Below are positions 54,635-63,044 of a DNA stretch of 64,000 bases, one piece after another (the first letter of the stretch is position 1; each line of letters starts with the position of its first letter). This DNA is from Acetobacter vaccinii. Lineage in GTDB: Bacteria; Pseudomonadota; Alphaproteobacteria; Acetobacterales; Acetobacteraceae. The notes under the pieces were generated by a model. The model was not told where the DNA came from and searched no databases. It saw only the letters and a list, made by a program, of their open reading frames with translations. The stretch covers positions 2,276,001-2,340,000 of the forward strand of contig NZ_CP043506.1 in the NCBI RefSeq assembly GCF_008365315.1. Reading direction: 5' to 3'. Both the position numbers and the translations under genes were made by a program.

Positions 54635-55980
54635 CAGCTGTTTTCCTTTTTTGCCCGCCGGGCATCCTTGAAGCGTTTGCCGTAGCCGTCCCGGTTTTGC
54701 TGCCTGGCCCGACCAAAAGCCAGCGCATCTGCGGGGACATCGCTGGTAATCGTGCTGCCAGCGGCAACAAGCGCATTGTCCCCTATGGTCAGGGGGGAGA
54801 CCAGAACAGAATCCGAGCCGATGAAGACATTGCTGCCAATATCTGTGTGGTATTTGAATGTGCCGTCGTAATTACACACGATCGTGCCCGCACCGATATT
54901 GGTCTGGGCTCCGACATCGGCATCTCCGACATAGGACAGGTGGTTGACCTTTGTGCCATCGCCAAGGGTTGCGTTTTTGAGTTCCACAAAATTACCAACT
55001 CTGGCATCTGGCCCCACCACTGTGCCGGGGCGTAGGCGCGCATAAGGGCCGATAATGGCCCCAGGCAGAACATCACAGCCTTCCAGATGGCTGAAAGCGC
55101 GGATGCTTGCCCCTTCATGCACCGTAACGCCGGGGCCGAAGATAACATGGGGTTCCACCACCACATCCGGGGCAAGGACGGTGTCGGTGCTTAAAAATAC
55201 GGTCTCGGGGGCAACAAGGGTTGCGCCACCGTCCAGCGCTTTGGCGCGCAGGCGCTGCTGCAAGGCGGCCTCGGCCTGGGCGAGTTCTGCCCGGGAATTA
55301 ACGCCGCGTAGTTCTTCTTCGGCAGCCTCAACCGCGCGGACATGAGCGTTTTCAGCCACAGCCAGGTCCACCACGTCGGTCAGGTAGAATTCACCCTTGG
55401 CGTTGTCATTGCCGACAGCATGGAGCCAACGGCGGAAATGACCGGCATCGGCACAGAGTACGCCTGCATTGCACAGGTCGATCGTCCGTTCCTCAGGGGT
55501 TGCGTCGGCCCATTCCACAATGCGGGTAACGGCACCATCTTCCGTCATGACCCGGCCATAACGACCGGGGTTGGCCGGGCGCATGGCCAGCAGCGCCAAA
55601 CCAACATCAGGCTGGCGGCGCTCCTCCAGCAGGCGGGCCATGGTCTGGGCAGAAATGAGCGGGTTGTCGGCGTAGAGTACGGCGACATCACCCTCCCCAA
55701 ACCAGTCTTCTGCCTGTAGGGCCGCATGGGCTGTGCCCAGCCGCTCGGTCTGGACAACAACAGGGAAGGGGGCTGCCAGTTGGGCGACATCCTCCATATC
55801 TGGCCCGACCACCACAACCAGCCTGTCAAAGACTTCGGCCGCATTGGCCAGCAGATGTGCCAGCATGGGTTGGCCAGCAATAGGCTGCATGGCCTTGGGG
55901 CGGGAGGATTTCATACGTGTGCCAAGCCCGGCGGCCAGAAGAACCGCCGTGGCAGGACGGGAGGGGGATAAGCCTGTCAT
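54634..55980 (-). CDS. glmU: Bifunctional N-acetylglucosamine-1-phosphate uridyltransferase / glucosamine-1-phosphate acetyltransferase
   Basis: A 448-residue protein. The N-terminal uridyltransferase domain has LLAAGLGTRMKSSRPKAMQPI and VAVLYADNPL. The C-terminal left-handed beta-helix acetyltransferase has VGNFVELKNATLGDGTKVNHLSYVGDA and GTIVCNYDG. It makes UDP-GlcNAc in two steps. The operon order glmU-glmS on the minus strand is conserved. Divergent from the HAD phosphatase gene with ~110 bp between. Confidence 0.97.
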   Translation of the reverse strand: MTGLSPSRPATAVLLAAGLGTRMKSSRPKAMQPIAGQPMLAHLLANAAEVFDRLVVVVGPDMEDVAQLAAPFPVVVQTERLGTAHAALQAEDWFGEGDVAVLYADNPLISAQTMARLLEERRQPDVGLALLAMRPANPGRYGRVMTEDGAVTRIVEWADATPEERTIDLCNAGVLCADAGHFRRWLHAVGNDNAKGEFYLTDVVDLAVAENAHVRAVEAAEEELRGVNSRAELAQAEAALQQRLRAKALDGGATLVAPETVFLSTDTVLAPDVVVEPHVIFGPGVTVHEGASIRAFSHLEGCDVLPGAIIGPYARLRPGTVVGPDARVGNFVELKNATLGDGTKVNHLSYVGDADVGAQTNIGAGTIVCNYDGTFKYHTDIGSNVFIGSDSVLVSPLTIGDNALVAAGSTITSDVPADALAFGRARQQNRDGYGKRFKDARRAKKENS

Positions 55981-56092
55981 ATCCCCATGCGGTAAGGCAC
56001 GCTCCGGCCTGTGTCAAATGTCTCGCGGTGGGTCTGGGGGCATGGCAGTATCATAAAGTTTTTCAGAAATTTACATGCAGGGGAGCAGGGGC

Positions 56093-56791
56093 ATGGTGGC
56101 GCAGCGGCTGGCGGTTTTTGACATGGATGGAACCTTGCTGGATTCCTTGCCCGACCTGGCGGAGTGCTGCCGTAGCCTGCTTGCGCGCTACGCTCTACCG
56201 TTGCTGTCCGATAGTGATGTCCGGGGCATGGTAGGGCTGGGTGTGCAGGTGCTGGTACACCGCGCTCTGGCTGAATCCCGGAGGCGTTATGAAGAGCAGG
56301 AAGGGCGACCAGCGCCCGTACTGGTCACAGAGGCTGAGGCCGCAACAGAGTTTATGGCGCTCTATGCCCCCAGAGCGACACGCCTGTCCCGCCTGTTCCC
56401 TGGCACAGAGAAGACGCTTCAGACCTTGCGGGCGCAGGGGTGGCTGCTGGCCATTTGTACCAACAAGCCTGTCGCAGCGGCTAACAGTATTGTCGATGCT
56501 TTTGGTCTGAGCGGGCTTTTTACGGCAATCTGCGGAGGGGATAGTTTTGAAGGTCGCAAACCTGATCCACGGCATTTAACCGGGACAATAGATCAGGCTG
56601 GCGGGCAGATTGCACGCAGTGTCATGATTGGAGACATGGCTCCCGACTGGCAGGCGGCGGAGGCATCGGGCTGCCGTTTTCTTTATGCGGGCTGGGGCTA
56701 TGGCCAGCAGGGGCCAGCAGGGGGTGGCGCAGTCGCTGATGCTATGGCCAATGTCCCGGCAAGCCTGAACATGCTTCTGCCAGCGACGTGA
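56093..56791 (+). CDS. HAD-family phosphatase, phosphoglycolate phosphatase-like
   Basis: A 232-residue HAD hydrolase (subfamily IA). Motif I is FDMDGTLLDSLPDL with the nucleophile Asp, motif II is AICTNKP, the Lys is in GRKPDP, and motif IV is MIGDMAPDW. The cap domain resembles Gph, which clears 2-phosphoglycolate, but substrate assignment in this family is unreliable. Here the last motif reads GDMAPD where Gph enzymes usually have GDS..D. The ATG at 56093 follows GGGGAGCAGGGG; a start 18 bp earlier is possible. Confidence 0.88.
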   Translation: MVAQRLAVFDMDGTLLDSLPDLAECCRSLLARYALPLLSDSDVRGMVGLGVQVLVHRALAESRRRYEEQEGRPAPVLVTEAEAATEFMALYAPRATRLSRLFPGTEKTLQTLRAQGWLLAICTNKPVAAANSIVDAFGLSGLFTAICGGDSFEGRKPDPRHLTGTIDQAGGQIARSVMIGDMAPDWQAAEASGCRFLYAGWGYGQQGPAGGGAVADAMANVPASLNMLLPAT

Positions 56792-56814
56792 AAGACGGCT
56801 GTGGAGGGGCAGGT

Positions 56815-57609
56815 TCAGGCAGGCGGGAAATTTTGGGTTCTGGCAATATCTTCTGCCAACAGGACGTCGGAGGGCTTGTCCACATCCACCGCAGCCCGAC
56901 CATCGGATAAGGGCACAAGCTGTGCTCTGGCCCCGGTGCGAGCAAAAATATGTTTGTAGAGTGCTTTGGAGCTTAACAGACCCAGCACAGCACGCAGCAG
57001 CACACCAGGCCCGAGCGTCCAGGCGACACGCAGGGGGCGCTTGCGGTTTTTTTCAACAGAACACCAGAGCGACGCGACGCGGGCAGAAACGGGTGTGCGG
57101 AAAAGAAAGAGGTTACAGCCGGAAAAAACCATGTCCGTCAGGCGGATATAGGTCCGCTTGGTGTTGGGCACAGCCTGACGGATCGCACTTTCAAGCGCCA
57201 CAGCGGCGGCAATGTCACGATCGGGTGCAATAGTTTGCAGAAACTCCTCAACCCATGCGGGTTGTAGCAGGGCATTGTCCGCAGTGGTGACAAGCAGGGG
57301 TGTGCCAAACTGTTCCAGACCGGCTAGCACGCTGGCGCTGGGGCCATCGGCCTGTGCGGGCAGGACCAGCACATCGGCGGGTAGAATGCACGCCAGCGAA
57401 TCGGGGTTGGAGGCGCAGACAACAATACGGCCGACTGCGGGAACAGCCTTGAGGCAGGTAACCACACGCAGCAGCATGGGAACACCCGCGATGGGGAGGA
57501 GTGCTTTGTGGGCAACGCCCCCCGCAACCGCTACGGGGTCTGGGGTGCCGGGCCGCTCACCTGCCAGCACCAGGGCGGTTAAGCCCTGCGGATGGGCGGG
57601 AGTATTCAC
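56815..57609 (-). CDS. MobA-like nucleotidyltransferase family protein in the sphingolipid locus
   Basis: A 264-residue NTP-transferase-fold protein. The nucleotide loop is LVLAGERPG (residues 13-21) with Lys35 in HKALLPIAGVPML, and the metal Asp is in TTADNALL (near 111). The C-terminal part (from SLWCSVEKNRKRPL) is unlike MobA or sugar-nucleotide enzymes. It overlaps the membrane hydroxylase gene by 4 bp, so the two are cotranscribed. From its place beside a lipid kinase and serine palmitoyltransferase I infer activation of a head-group precursor, analogous to the phosphoglycerate cytidylyltransferase reported for Caulobacter ceramide phosphoglycerate. The substrate is not shown. Confidence 0.75.
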   Translation of the reverse strand: MNTPAHPQGLTALVLAGERPGTPDPVAVAGGVAHKALLPIAGVPMLLRVVTCLKAVPAVGRIVVCASNPDSLACILPADVLVLPAQADGPSASVLAGLEQFGTPLLVTTADNALLQPAWVEEFLQTIAPDRDIAAAVALESAIRQAVPNTKRTYIRLTDMVFSGCNLFLFRTPVSARVASLWCSVEKNRKRPLRVAWTLGPGVLLRAVLGLLSSKALYKHIFARTGARAQLVPLSDGRAAVDVDKPSDVLLAEDIARTQNFPPA

Positions 57610-58388
57610 GCCGGACGGCGGCTATCGGGGCGGGCACCATCGGGGCGGTCACGCGGGGGGGCCCCTGTCAGGCGCATCACCCACGGGTAACGGTCTGCGG
57701 CTTTGAGGTCGTAACCGAGGTTGAACACCGTGGGGCTGCGCGGACGGGCTTTGGCATCAGCGTAGTAGGACCCAAAAACACGGTCCACGACAAAGCTTGT
57801 AATGCCGTAATTGCCATCTTCATCATGGAAGTGGTGCAGGACATGCCGGGCTTTCATGCGCTGGATCCAGGCCGAGCGGGGCTTGTAGTTCAGATGCTGG
57901 ATGCAGTGAAAAAACTCGTAGATGCAGGTAATGGTAATGCCCGTGCAAACCCCGGTGAAGGCTGCCCCGATACCACCGATCAGATACCCGATAGGTGCTG
58001 TGATAAGGATGATGGTGGGTAGTGTCGTTGCGGGCGACCCAAACAGGACATCCAGCAAGTGCGGGTCCTGATGATGGTCAAAGTGGATGCGCTTCCAGAG
58101 GGAGGATGTCCATTTGTTCTTGTACAGCAGGTGTCCGTGCAGCACGTAACGGTGCAGCAGATACCAGGCCAGCGGATACACTACGATCACGGCCAGAGCA
58201 GTCAGCAGGGTTACTGTCCAACCTGCGAAGAAGAGGCACACCCCGATAAAGCTTGCGGCAATCAGCGCAAAATACAGCAAGATCGTAGGGTAGGTCAGAT
58301 AGGCCACCCAGAGCTGCTGAAGGTTCATTTTGCCGAGGTCAAAACTGCGACCAGTCTTAAGGGAGGCGTTATTTAGTGTTCCACTCAT
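57606..58388 (-). CDS. Fatty acid hydroxylase superfamily membrane protein (probable ceramide hydroxylase)
   Basis: A 260-residue integral membrane di-iron enzyme. The histidine boxes are HRYVLH (79-84), HFDHHQDPH (102-110), HCIQH (161-165) and HVLHHFH (182-188), with four hydrophobic segments around them. This is the sterol desaturase / fatty acid hydroxylase superfamily. Acetic acid bacteria carry hydroxylated ceramides, so hydroxylation of the sphingoid base or acyl chain is the best inference. The last 20 residues are basic and proline-rich. The start ATG at 58388 is at the edge of a 430 bp gene-free stretch that must hold the promoter. Confidence 0.85.
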   Translation of the reverse strand: MSGTLNNASLKTGRSFDLGKMNLQQLWVAYLTYPTILLYFALIAASFIGVCLFFAGWTVTLLTALAVIVVYPLAWYLLHRYVLHGHLLYKNKWTSSLWKRIHFDHHQDPHLLDVLFGSPATTLPTIILITAPIGYLIGGIGAAFTGVCTGITITCIYEFFHCIQHLNYKPRSAWIQRMKARHVLHHFHDEDGNYGITSFVVDRVFGSYYADAKARPRSPTVFNLGYDLKAADRYPWVMRLTGAPPRDRPDGARPDSRRPA

Positions 58389-58818
58389 CGTGTTTTATTC
58401 CTCAGGAGCACGCTCAGGCCTCCCCGCGTAAAAGTAACCAGTCCGGTGAGTGTCACGACCGGAGGGGGAAGAAACCCTGAAATGCCCGTGGTTCCTAACA
58501 GGCCATACATCAGGATGGAGGGTAGCCTGACCGCACACGCTCAGCCTGTTACCCGCATCGTATATCCGCTTGGGCAGGAATATAGGTTGCCAGCATGGCA
58601 AGCAACAGGAGAACGTGTGGCAAAAGTGAGCACCGTGGCTTGGACGGCAGCTTCTCGGCCATGGTGAAAGGGGGCCGCAGAGAAGAAAGCGGCACGAAGA
58701 AAGTCGGATGCGACACTAAGTGCATAACACTCATGTATGGGATGCATACTCTCTGACAACCCATCTGCCTGCATGATGGCGCAGGCGGACGGGCTGCGAC
58801 TCTTGGGTGGCTTTTCTG
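58389..58818. other. Gene-free region between the hydroxylase and phosphoesterase genes
   Basis: About 430 bp without a credible gene on either strand; the ORFs present are short, without ribosome sites or recognisable products. It contains the upstream region of the hydroxylase-nucleotidyltransferase pair and a 6 bp stem (GCCTGC 58767-58772 with GCAGGC 58781-58786) after the phosphoesterase stop, with no T-run. I see no tRNA or IS trace. A small RNA cannot be excluded. Confidence 0.5.
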
Positions 58819-59724
58819 TCAGCCGTCGGAGGCTTCTGGCCGAGGTCTTGTGAAAATATGGGAGCTTCCGTGTGCGTGCATCTGGCCATTGGCAGCCAGA
58901 GCCCGCCTTTGCACTGTAATCCTCCAGCTTTTGGTTTGCGGCTCAATGTCGATGCAGTTCCATCCCGCAGCTTTTTCAGGACTGTCCGGGATATGAGATG
59001 CAGAGGTTGTGCCGATAACGGGAATATCTGTCCCCGGGATGGTTGTTGTTGTTGCCCGGTGGGAATGTCCATGCAGCACAAGCTCAGCCCCGGTATTGCG
59101 CAGCACATCCTGCAGGGCTTCCAGGTCGGTCAACGCCTTTCTGTCCTGCACCATGTGGCGGAGGGGCGGGTGGTGCAGCAGCACGACACGGCACAGGCCT
59201 GCGGCCCTTGTTGTCTCAAGGCAGTCTGCCAGTCGACTGAGCTGGAGCAGGCCTGTGCGGCCCGTTGCAAAAAACGGGAGCGATGGCACAGCCGTATTCA
59301 GCCCGATCAGGGCAACGCCTTTGTCCACCAGCAGGGGCGGATGGTTCTGGCTGGTGTCCTGGTGCAGCCAGGGGGCCCAGATTTCTTCTTTTGCGGCACT
59401 GCTTTCGCGCACGACAGCTTCGTGGTTGCCGGGCACAAGCAGGGTCGGGGGTAGGTTTTGGTCCTGTAGCCAACGGCGGGCCTGAAGGAACTCTGACAGC
59501 AGCCCGAGGTTAGTGAGGTCACCTGTCAGAGCGACAAGGTCGGGATGGGTGCTATGAATGTCGCGCATGACTGCGCAAAGAGGGGCCCATTTGTGCAGCT
59601 GCCGACGGTTCAGCCCCCATGACAGCAGGCTGAGGATGCGTTTGAAGCGGACCTCGCGCAAATGGGGTAAGGCTGGGAGTGGAAGATGAGGGTCTGAGAA
59701 ATGAGCAAGCCGGAGACAGGACAA
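58819..59724 (-). CDS. Calcineurin-like metallophosphoesterase
   Basis: A 301-residue phosphoesterase with the full metal-binding set: DPH (11-13), GDLTN (68-72), GNHE (99-102), HHPP (184-187) and HGHSH (218-222). The length fits the cyclic-phosphodiesterase/UDP-sugar hydrolase-like group, but the substrate is unknown. No membrane segment is seen. The start appears to be TTG at 59724, decided by GGAAGGGAG 8 nt upstream. It is divergent from the lipid kinase and stands inside the sphingolipid neighbourhood, so dephosphorylation of a lipid intermediate is possible but unproven. Confidence 0.88.
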   Translation of the reverse strand: MSCLRLAHFSDPHLPLPALPHLREVRFKRILSLLSWGLNRRQLHKWAPLCAVMRDIHSTHPDLVALTGDLTNLGLLSEFLQARRWLQDQNLPPTLLVPGNHEAVVRESSAAKEEIWAPWLHQDTSQNHPPLLVDKGVALIGLNTAVPSLPFFATGRTGLLQLSRLADCLETTRAAGLCRVVLLHHPPLRHMVQDRKALTDLEALQDVLRNTGAELVLHGHSHRATTTTIPGTDIPVIGTTSASHIPDSPEKAAGWNCIDIEPQTKSWRITVQRRALAANGQMHAHGSSHIFTRPRPEASDG

Positions 59725-59786
59725 AAGAACACTCCCTTCCGCAGTGGGCAGTATGGCGTATCAGAACTGCGATGAAGTATCGATAT

Positions 59787-59815
59787 GTGACAATTTTATG
59801 AGGTCTGCGTATATC
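59787..59815 (+). promoter_or_regulatory. Candidate promoter of the lipid kinase and Tam41-like pair
   Basis: GTGACA (59787-59792), 17 nt spacer, TATATC (59810-59815). The -35 is 5/6 and the -10 is 4/6 of consensus. Transcription from here would begin after the upstream in-frame ATGs and favours the GTG start at 59876. Confidence 0.45.
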
Positions 59816-59875
59816 AGCGAATCAGTGTCGGAGCGAATATCCGGCATATACACACCCAGCAGCCAAGGCAGCCTA

Positions 59876-60859
59876 GTGTCGGATCGTTTTGCACTTATCC
59901 ATAATCCGCGTAGCCGTCGCAATCTTAAGGTCGACGCACAGTATATGGATATGCTTGCCGCTATGCCGGACCATGTCCTCCATATTCCCCAGACTCACGA
60001 CGATCTGCAACGCACGCTCGATGCGCTGGCGCGCGATCCGGTGGCCTGTCTTGTGGTGGATGGTGGCGATGGCACCGTATGCAGTGTGCTCAGCGCACTG
60101 AATGCATCGGCCTGGCCACGAGATTCGTGGCCCCTCATCGTTGTGCTGCCATCCGGCAACACCAATCTGATTGCATCGGATGTCGGCTTTGCAAGCCGGG
60201 GGGTCAAAGCGCTTGATCTTGTGCAGGACCGTTTGCGCGCATGGCGTGCGGGAACAGCTAAGGTGAGCGTGCGTCGGCCGCTGCTTGTGTCCTGCCAGCA
60301 GGACAAGGGGCGGGATCTGTTGGGCTTTTTTGGTGGCTTTGGGGCGTTTACCCACGGGGTCGGCATTGCCCACCAGCCGACCATTCTTTCCCACTGTTCC
60401 CACGACGCCGCAGTGTTGGTGACATTGCTGGTGGCTTTTGCCCAGATGCTCAGCCCGACACGGCGGCAAAGCTGGCTTGAAGGGGTGGAAGCCCTGATCA
60501 GTGCCGATGGCGTCACCAGCCTTGGGCGGTCCCATTTTATGCTGCTGTGCACGGCGCTGCATAGCTTGCCCCATGGAGTCTGGCCGTTCTGGAGCAAGAA
60601 TGGTGTTGCGCACAAAGGGGTCAGTTACCTTGATGTTGCAGCCATGCCCGAGCGTCTGTTCGCAGCATGCTGGCATCTTTTGCGTGGGCGCGTGCCTGAG
60701 TGGCTCCGCCGCTCGTCGGCTTATAAAAGTGGCAATGCGGAAATTTTGACTGTTTGCACCAACCAACCCTTCGTTCTGGATGGTGAGATTATCCAGCCTG
60801 CCGAGAATGACTGCCTGACTGTCAAAGCCGGGCCTGAAGTCTCTTTCCTGCGGGTATGA
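59876..60859 (+). CDS. Diacylglycerol/ceramide kinase-like lipid kinase
   Basis: A ~327-residue DAGK-catalytic-domain protein. The N-terminal strand FALIHNPRSRRN is the usual opening of the family, the glycine-rich ATP loop is VVDGGDGTVCS (GGDGT at 63-67), and LPSGNTNLIASDVG (91-104) is the second motif. A beta-rich second domain ends in VLDGEIIQ. Known relatives phosphorylate diacylglycerol, sphingosine or ceramide; beside serine palmitoyltransferase, ceramide is the likely substrate (inference, cf. the ceramide kinase of Caulobacter). The GTG at 59876 follows AAGG and matches the family start; in-frame starts at 59744, 59753 and 59798 are open but would add a tail without similarity. It overlaps the next gene by 4 bp. 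Confidence 0.85.
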   Translation: MSDRFALIHNPRSRRNLKVDAQYMDMLAAMPDHVLHIPQTHDDLQRTLDALARDPVACLVVDGGDGTVCSVLSALNASAWPRDSWPLIVVLPSGNTNLIASDVGFASRGVKALDLVQDRLRAWRAGTAKVSVRRPLLVSCQQDKGRDLLGFFGGFGAFTHGVGIAHQPTILSHCSHDAAVLVTLLVAFAQMLSPTRRQSWLEGVEALISADGVTSLGRSHFMLLCTALHSLPHGVWPFWSKNGVAHKGVSYLDVAAMPERLFAACWHLLRGRVPEWLRRSSAYKSGNAEILTVCTNQPFVLDGEIIQPAENDCLTVKAGPEVSFLRV

Positions 60860-61836
60860 TGGCACAGACCTCGCACTCCCAAACGACGTCTGGTGCGCAA
60901 GCTTATGCCGCAGTTGCTCAATGGGTGTCGCAGGAGCTCCAGCAACCGGTACAGCCTGATATTACAGCATTTGTCAGGCAGATTTTGAACAGCGCCAACC
61001 CATTAGGCGTGTTGTTCTACGGTTCAGGACTTCGCGGAGGGGTGGATGCGGACACCCTGTTGGATTTCTATATTGTTGTGGACAAACAACGGGATTGGCC
61101 CAGATCGTGGCTATCTGCCGCATGCAATGCGCTGCTGCCCCCGAATGTTGAATATCATGAGTATCAGCAGGGCACGCACACCATGCGTGCCAAAGTGGCT
61201 GTTCTTTCTCTGGCACAGTTCAGGCAACTGACAGGCCAGCAGACCTACGATACCACAGTATGGGCGCGCTTTTCCCAGCCAGCGCGGCTGGTCTGGGTCA
61301 GGAACGAGGCGGCTGCTCAGGCTGTCAGCGCGTGTGTTGCCCGGGCCTGTGTGACAGCGGCCCGGTGGGCGGCTCTATTAGGTCCACAGCAAGGGCAGGC
61401 TCGTAGATTCTGGGACACACTCTATCGTCAGACCTATGGTGCAGAACTGCGGGTAGAACGGCAGGGAAGACCGCAAAGCCTCGTTGAGAAAGACCCAGGC
61501 CGGTACGAAAGCCTGCTACTGCCATGTTGGCAGGCGGCAGGGATCGACTGGTCCGCTCAGGGTGATGTTATCAGCCCAGCCCTGAGCGTGAGTGACCGTG
61601 CAAAAGGGCAGAAACGCTGGGCGTTGTGTAAAGCCCTGGGGCGGCCCCTTAACATGATACGGCTGTTAAAAGCGGCCTACACATTTACAGGTGCAGCCCG
61701 TTATGCAGCATGGAAAGTACAGCGGCATAGTGGGCTGGAAATAACGGTAACACCGTTTGCGGAAAAACATCCGCTGCTGGCCGCGCCGCCAGTGCTTTGG
61801 TCACTGTGGCGGCGCGGAGCATTCACACGGCATTAG
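60856..61836 (+). CDS. Tam41/Mmp37-like nucleotidyltransferase, candidate lipid cytidylyltransferase
   Basis: A 326-residue protein. Its N-terminal third resembles the mitochondrial CDP-diacylglycerol synthase Tam41: a nucleotidyltransferase loop GVLFYGSGLRGGVDADTLLDFYIVVD (YGSG at 55-58, Asp70 and Asp76 as likely metal ligands), then a conserved Trp-rich stretch, NVEYHEY and RAKVAVLSLAQF, and WARFSQPARLVW, matching the order of Tam41 motifs. It starts in the ATGA overlap with the lipid kinase, a strong sign of a shared pathway. I infer that it activates the phospholipid product of the kinase, for example ceramide-phosphate to CDP-ceramide, or acts on phosphatidate. Neither activity is demonstrated. 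Its stop overlaps the convergent serine palmitoyltransferase stop. Confidence 0.6.
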   Translation: MMAQTSHSQTTSGAQAYAAVAQWVSQELQQPVQPDITAFVRQILNSANPLGVLFYGSGLRGGVDADTLLDFYIVVDKQRDWPRSWLSAACNALLPPNVEYHEYQQGTHTMRAKVAVLSLAQFRQLTGQQTYDTTVWARFSQPARLVWVRNEAAAQAVSACVARACVTAARWAALLGPQQGQARRFWDTLYRQTYGAELRVERQGRPQSLVEKDPGRYESLLLPCWQAAGIDWSAQGDVISPALSVSDRAKGQKRWALCKALGRPLNMIRLLKAAYTFTGAARYAAWKVQRHSGLEITVTPFAEKHPLLAAPPVLWSLWRRGAFTRH

Positions 61837-63038
61837 CGTGCGCCGTGGACACCTGCTTTGGTGGCGGCCTGGCGGAAAATCTCAACAGCCTTATCAATCT
61901 GCTGCGCTGTGTGCGTTGCCATGACAGAGCAGCGCAGCAGGGGGCGTGAATCCGGCGTTGCAGGCGGCAGGCTCAGGTTGACGTAAACCCCAAGGTCCAG
62001 CAGGTAATTCCACATGGGAATGGCCTGTTCCTCGGTTTCCAGCGTAACCGCAATGACCGGGCTGACCTGCTTGCTGGCATTCAGGCCGATTTTGACAAAA
62101 CCGGCATGCAGCCGTGCGGCATTATCCATCAACTGCGTGCGCAGTTCAGGATGGGCCTGCATGTCTTCCAAAGCGGCTGTCGTTGCTGCAATAATTTCCG
62201 GCGGCAAGGAGGCTGTAAACATGTAGGGACGGCAGTTAAGCCGCAGCAGTTCCAGCTCCGGATGGTCAGAGACGCAGTAGCCACCTACCGTGCCAAGGCT
62301 TTTGGAGAACGTGCCAACAACAAAATCGACATCCTGCTCCACGCCTGCGGCCTCTGCCGCACCCCGGCCGTTGTCACCCAGAACACCGAAGGAATGGGCT
62401 TCATCGACTAGCAGGTAAGAGCCGGTTTCCTTTTTGACGGCAACAAACTCAGCCACAGGGGCTACGTTGCCTGTCATGGAATAAATACCTTCCACAACAA
62501 TCAGTTTGGCTCGGTCCGGGGCATCCAGCCTGCGGATACGCTTGTACAGGTCGTCCGGGTCATTATGCCTGAAGCGGATAACCTGTGCGGCACTCAGGCG
62601 GCTGCCATCGTAAATGCTGGCATGGCTGTCAGCGTCAAGGATCAGGTAGTCATCCTTGCCTGCCAGAGCCGAGATCATGCCAAGGTTGGCTTGGTACCCG
62701 GTGGAAAATACCATGGCATCACGCCGCCCGAAAAAGCGGGCAATCTGGCCTTCAAGCTGCCGGTGCAGGGACTGGGTGCCATTGGCAATGCGCGAGCCTG
62801 TCGTGCCAACACCACAGGCGGCGGCGGCATCCTGCGCGGCCTTGATCGCACGCGGGGACTGGCTGAGGCCAAGGTAGTTATTGGTGCCAAACAGCAGGGT
62901 TTCCCGGCCCTCGATCACACCAACGGTGGAGGAAACCGGCTTTTCGATAATGACCGAGAAGGGGTTGCGACCACCTGCGGCCACAACCGAACCGAGAGCA
63001 CTGGCAATGCCTTCGTATTTGGAAAACAGTGAGGCCAT
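61833..63038 (-). CDS. spt: Serine palmitoyltransferase
   Basis: A 401-residue PLP enzyme of the alpha-oxoamine synthase family. The stacking His is in DADSHASIYDG (His139), the Asp and His of VDEAHSFG (212-215) bind the cofactor, and the Schiff-base Lys is Lys246 in GTFSKSLG. Sequence and the adjacent acyl carrier protein indicate Spt rather than BioF or KBL. It condenses serine with a fatty acyl group to 3-ketosphinganine, the first step of sphingolipid synthesis. It lies 6 bp after the acp gene, with no terminator behind it. Confidence 0.92.
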   Translation of the reverse strand: MASLFSKYEGIASALGSVVAAGGRNPFSVIIEKPVSSTVGVIEGRETLLFGTNNYLGLSQSPRAIKAAQDAAAACGVGTTGSRIANGTQSLHRQLEGQIARFFGRRDAMVFSTGYQANLGMISALAGKDDYLILDADSHASIYDGSRLSAAQVIRFRHNDPDDLYKRIRRLDAPDRAKLIVVEGIYSMTGNVAPVAEFVAVKKETGSYLLVDEAHSFGVLGDNGRGAAEAAGVEQDVDFVVGTFSKSLGTVGGYCVSDHPELELLRLNCRPYMFTASLPPEIIAATTAALEDMQAHPELRTQLMDNAARLHAGFVKIGLNASKQVSPVIAVTLETEEQAIPMWNYLLDLGVYVNLSLPPATPDSRPLLRCSVMATHTAQQIDKAVEIFRQAATKAGVHGAR

Positions 63039-63044
63039 GCGGTC

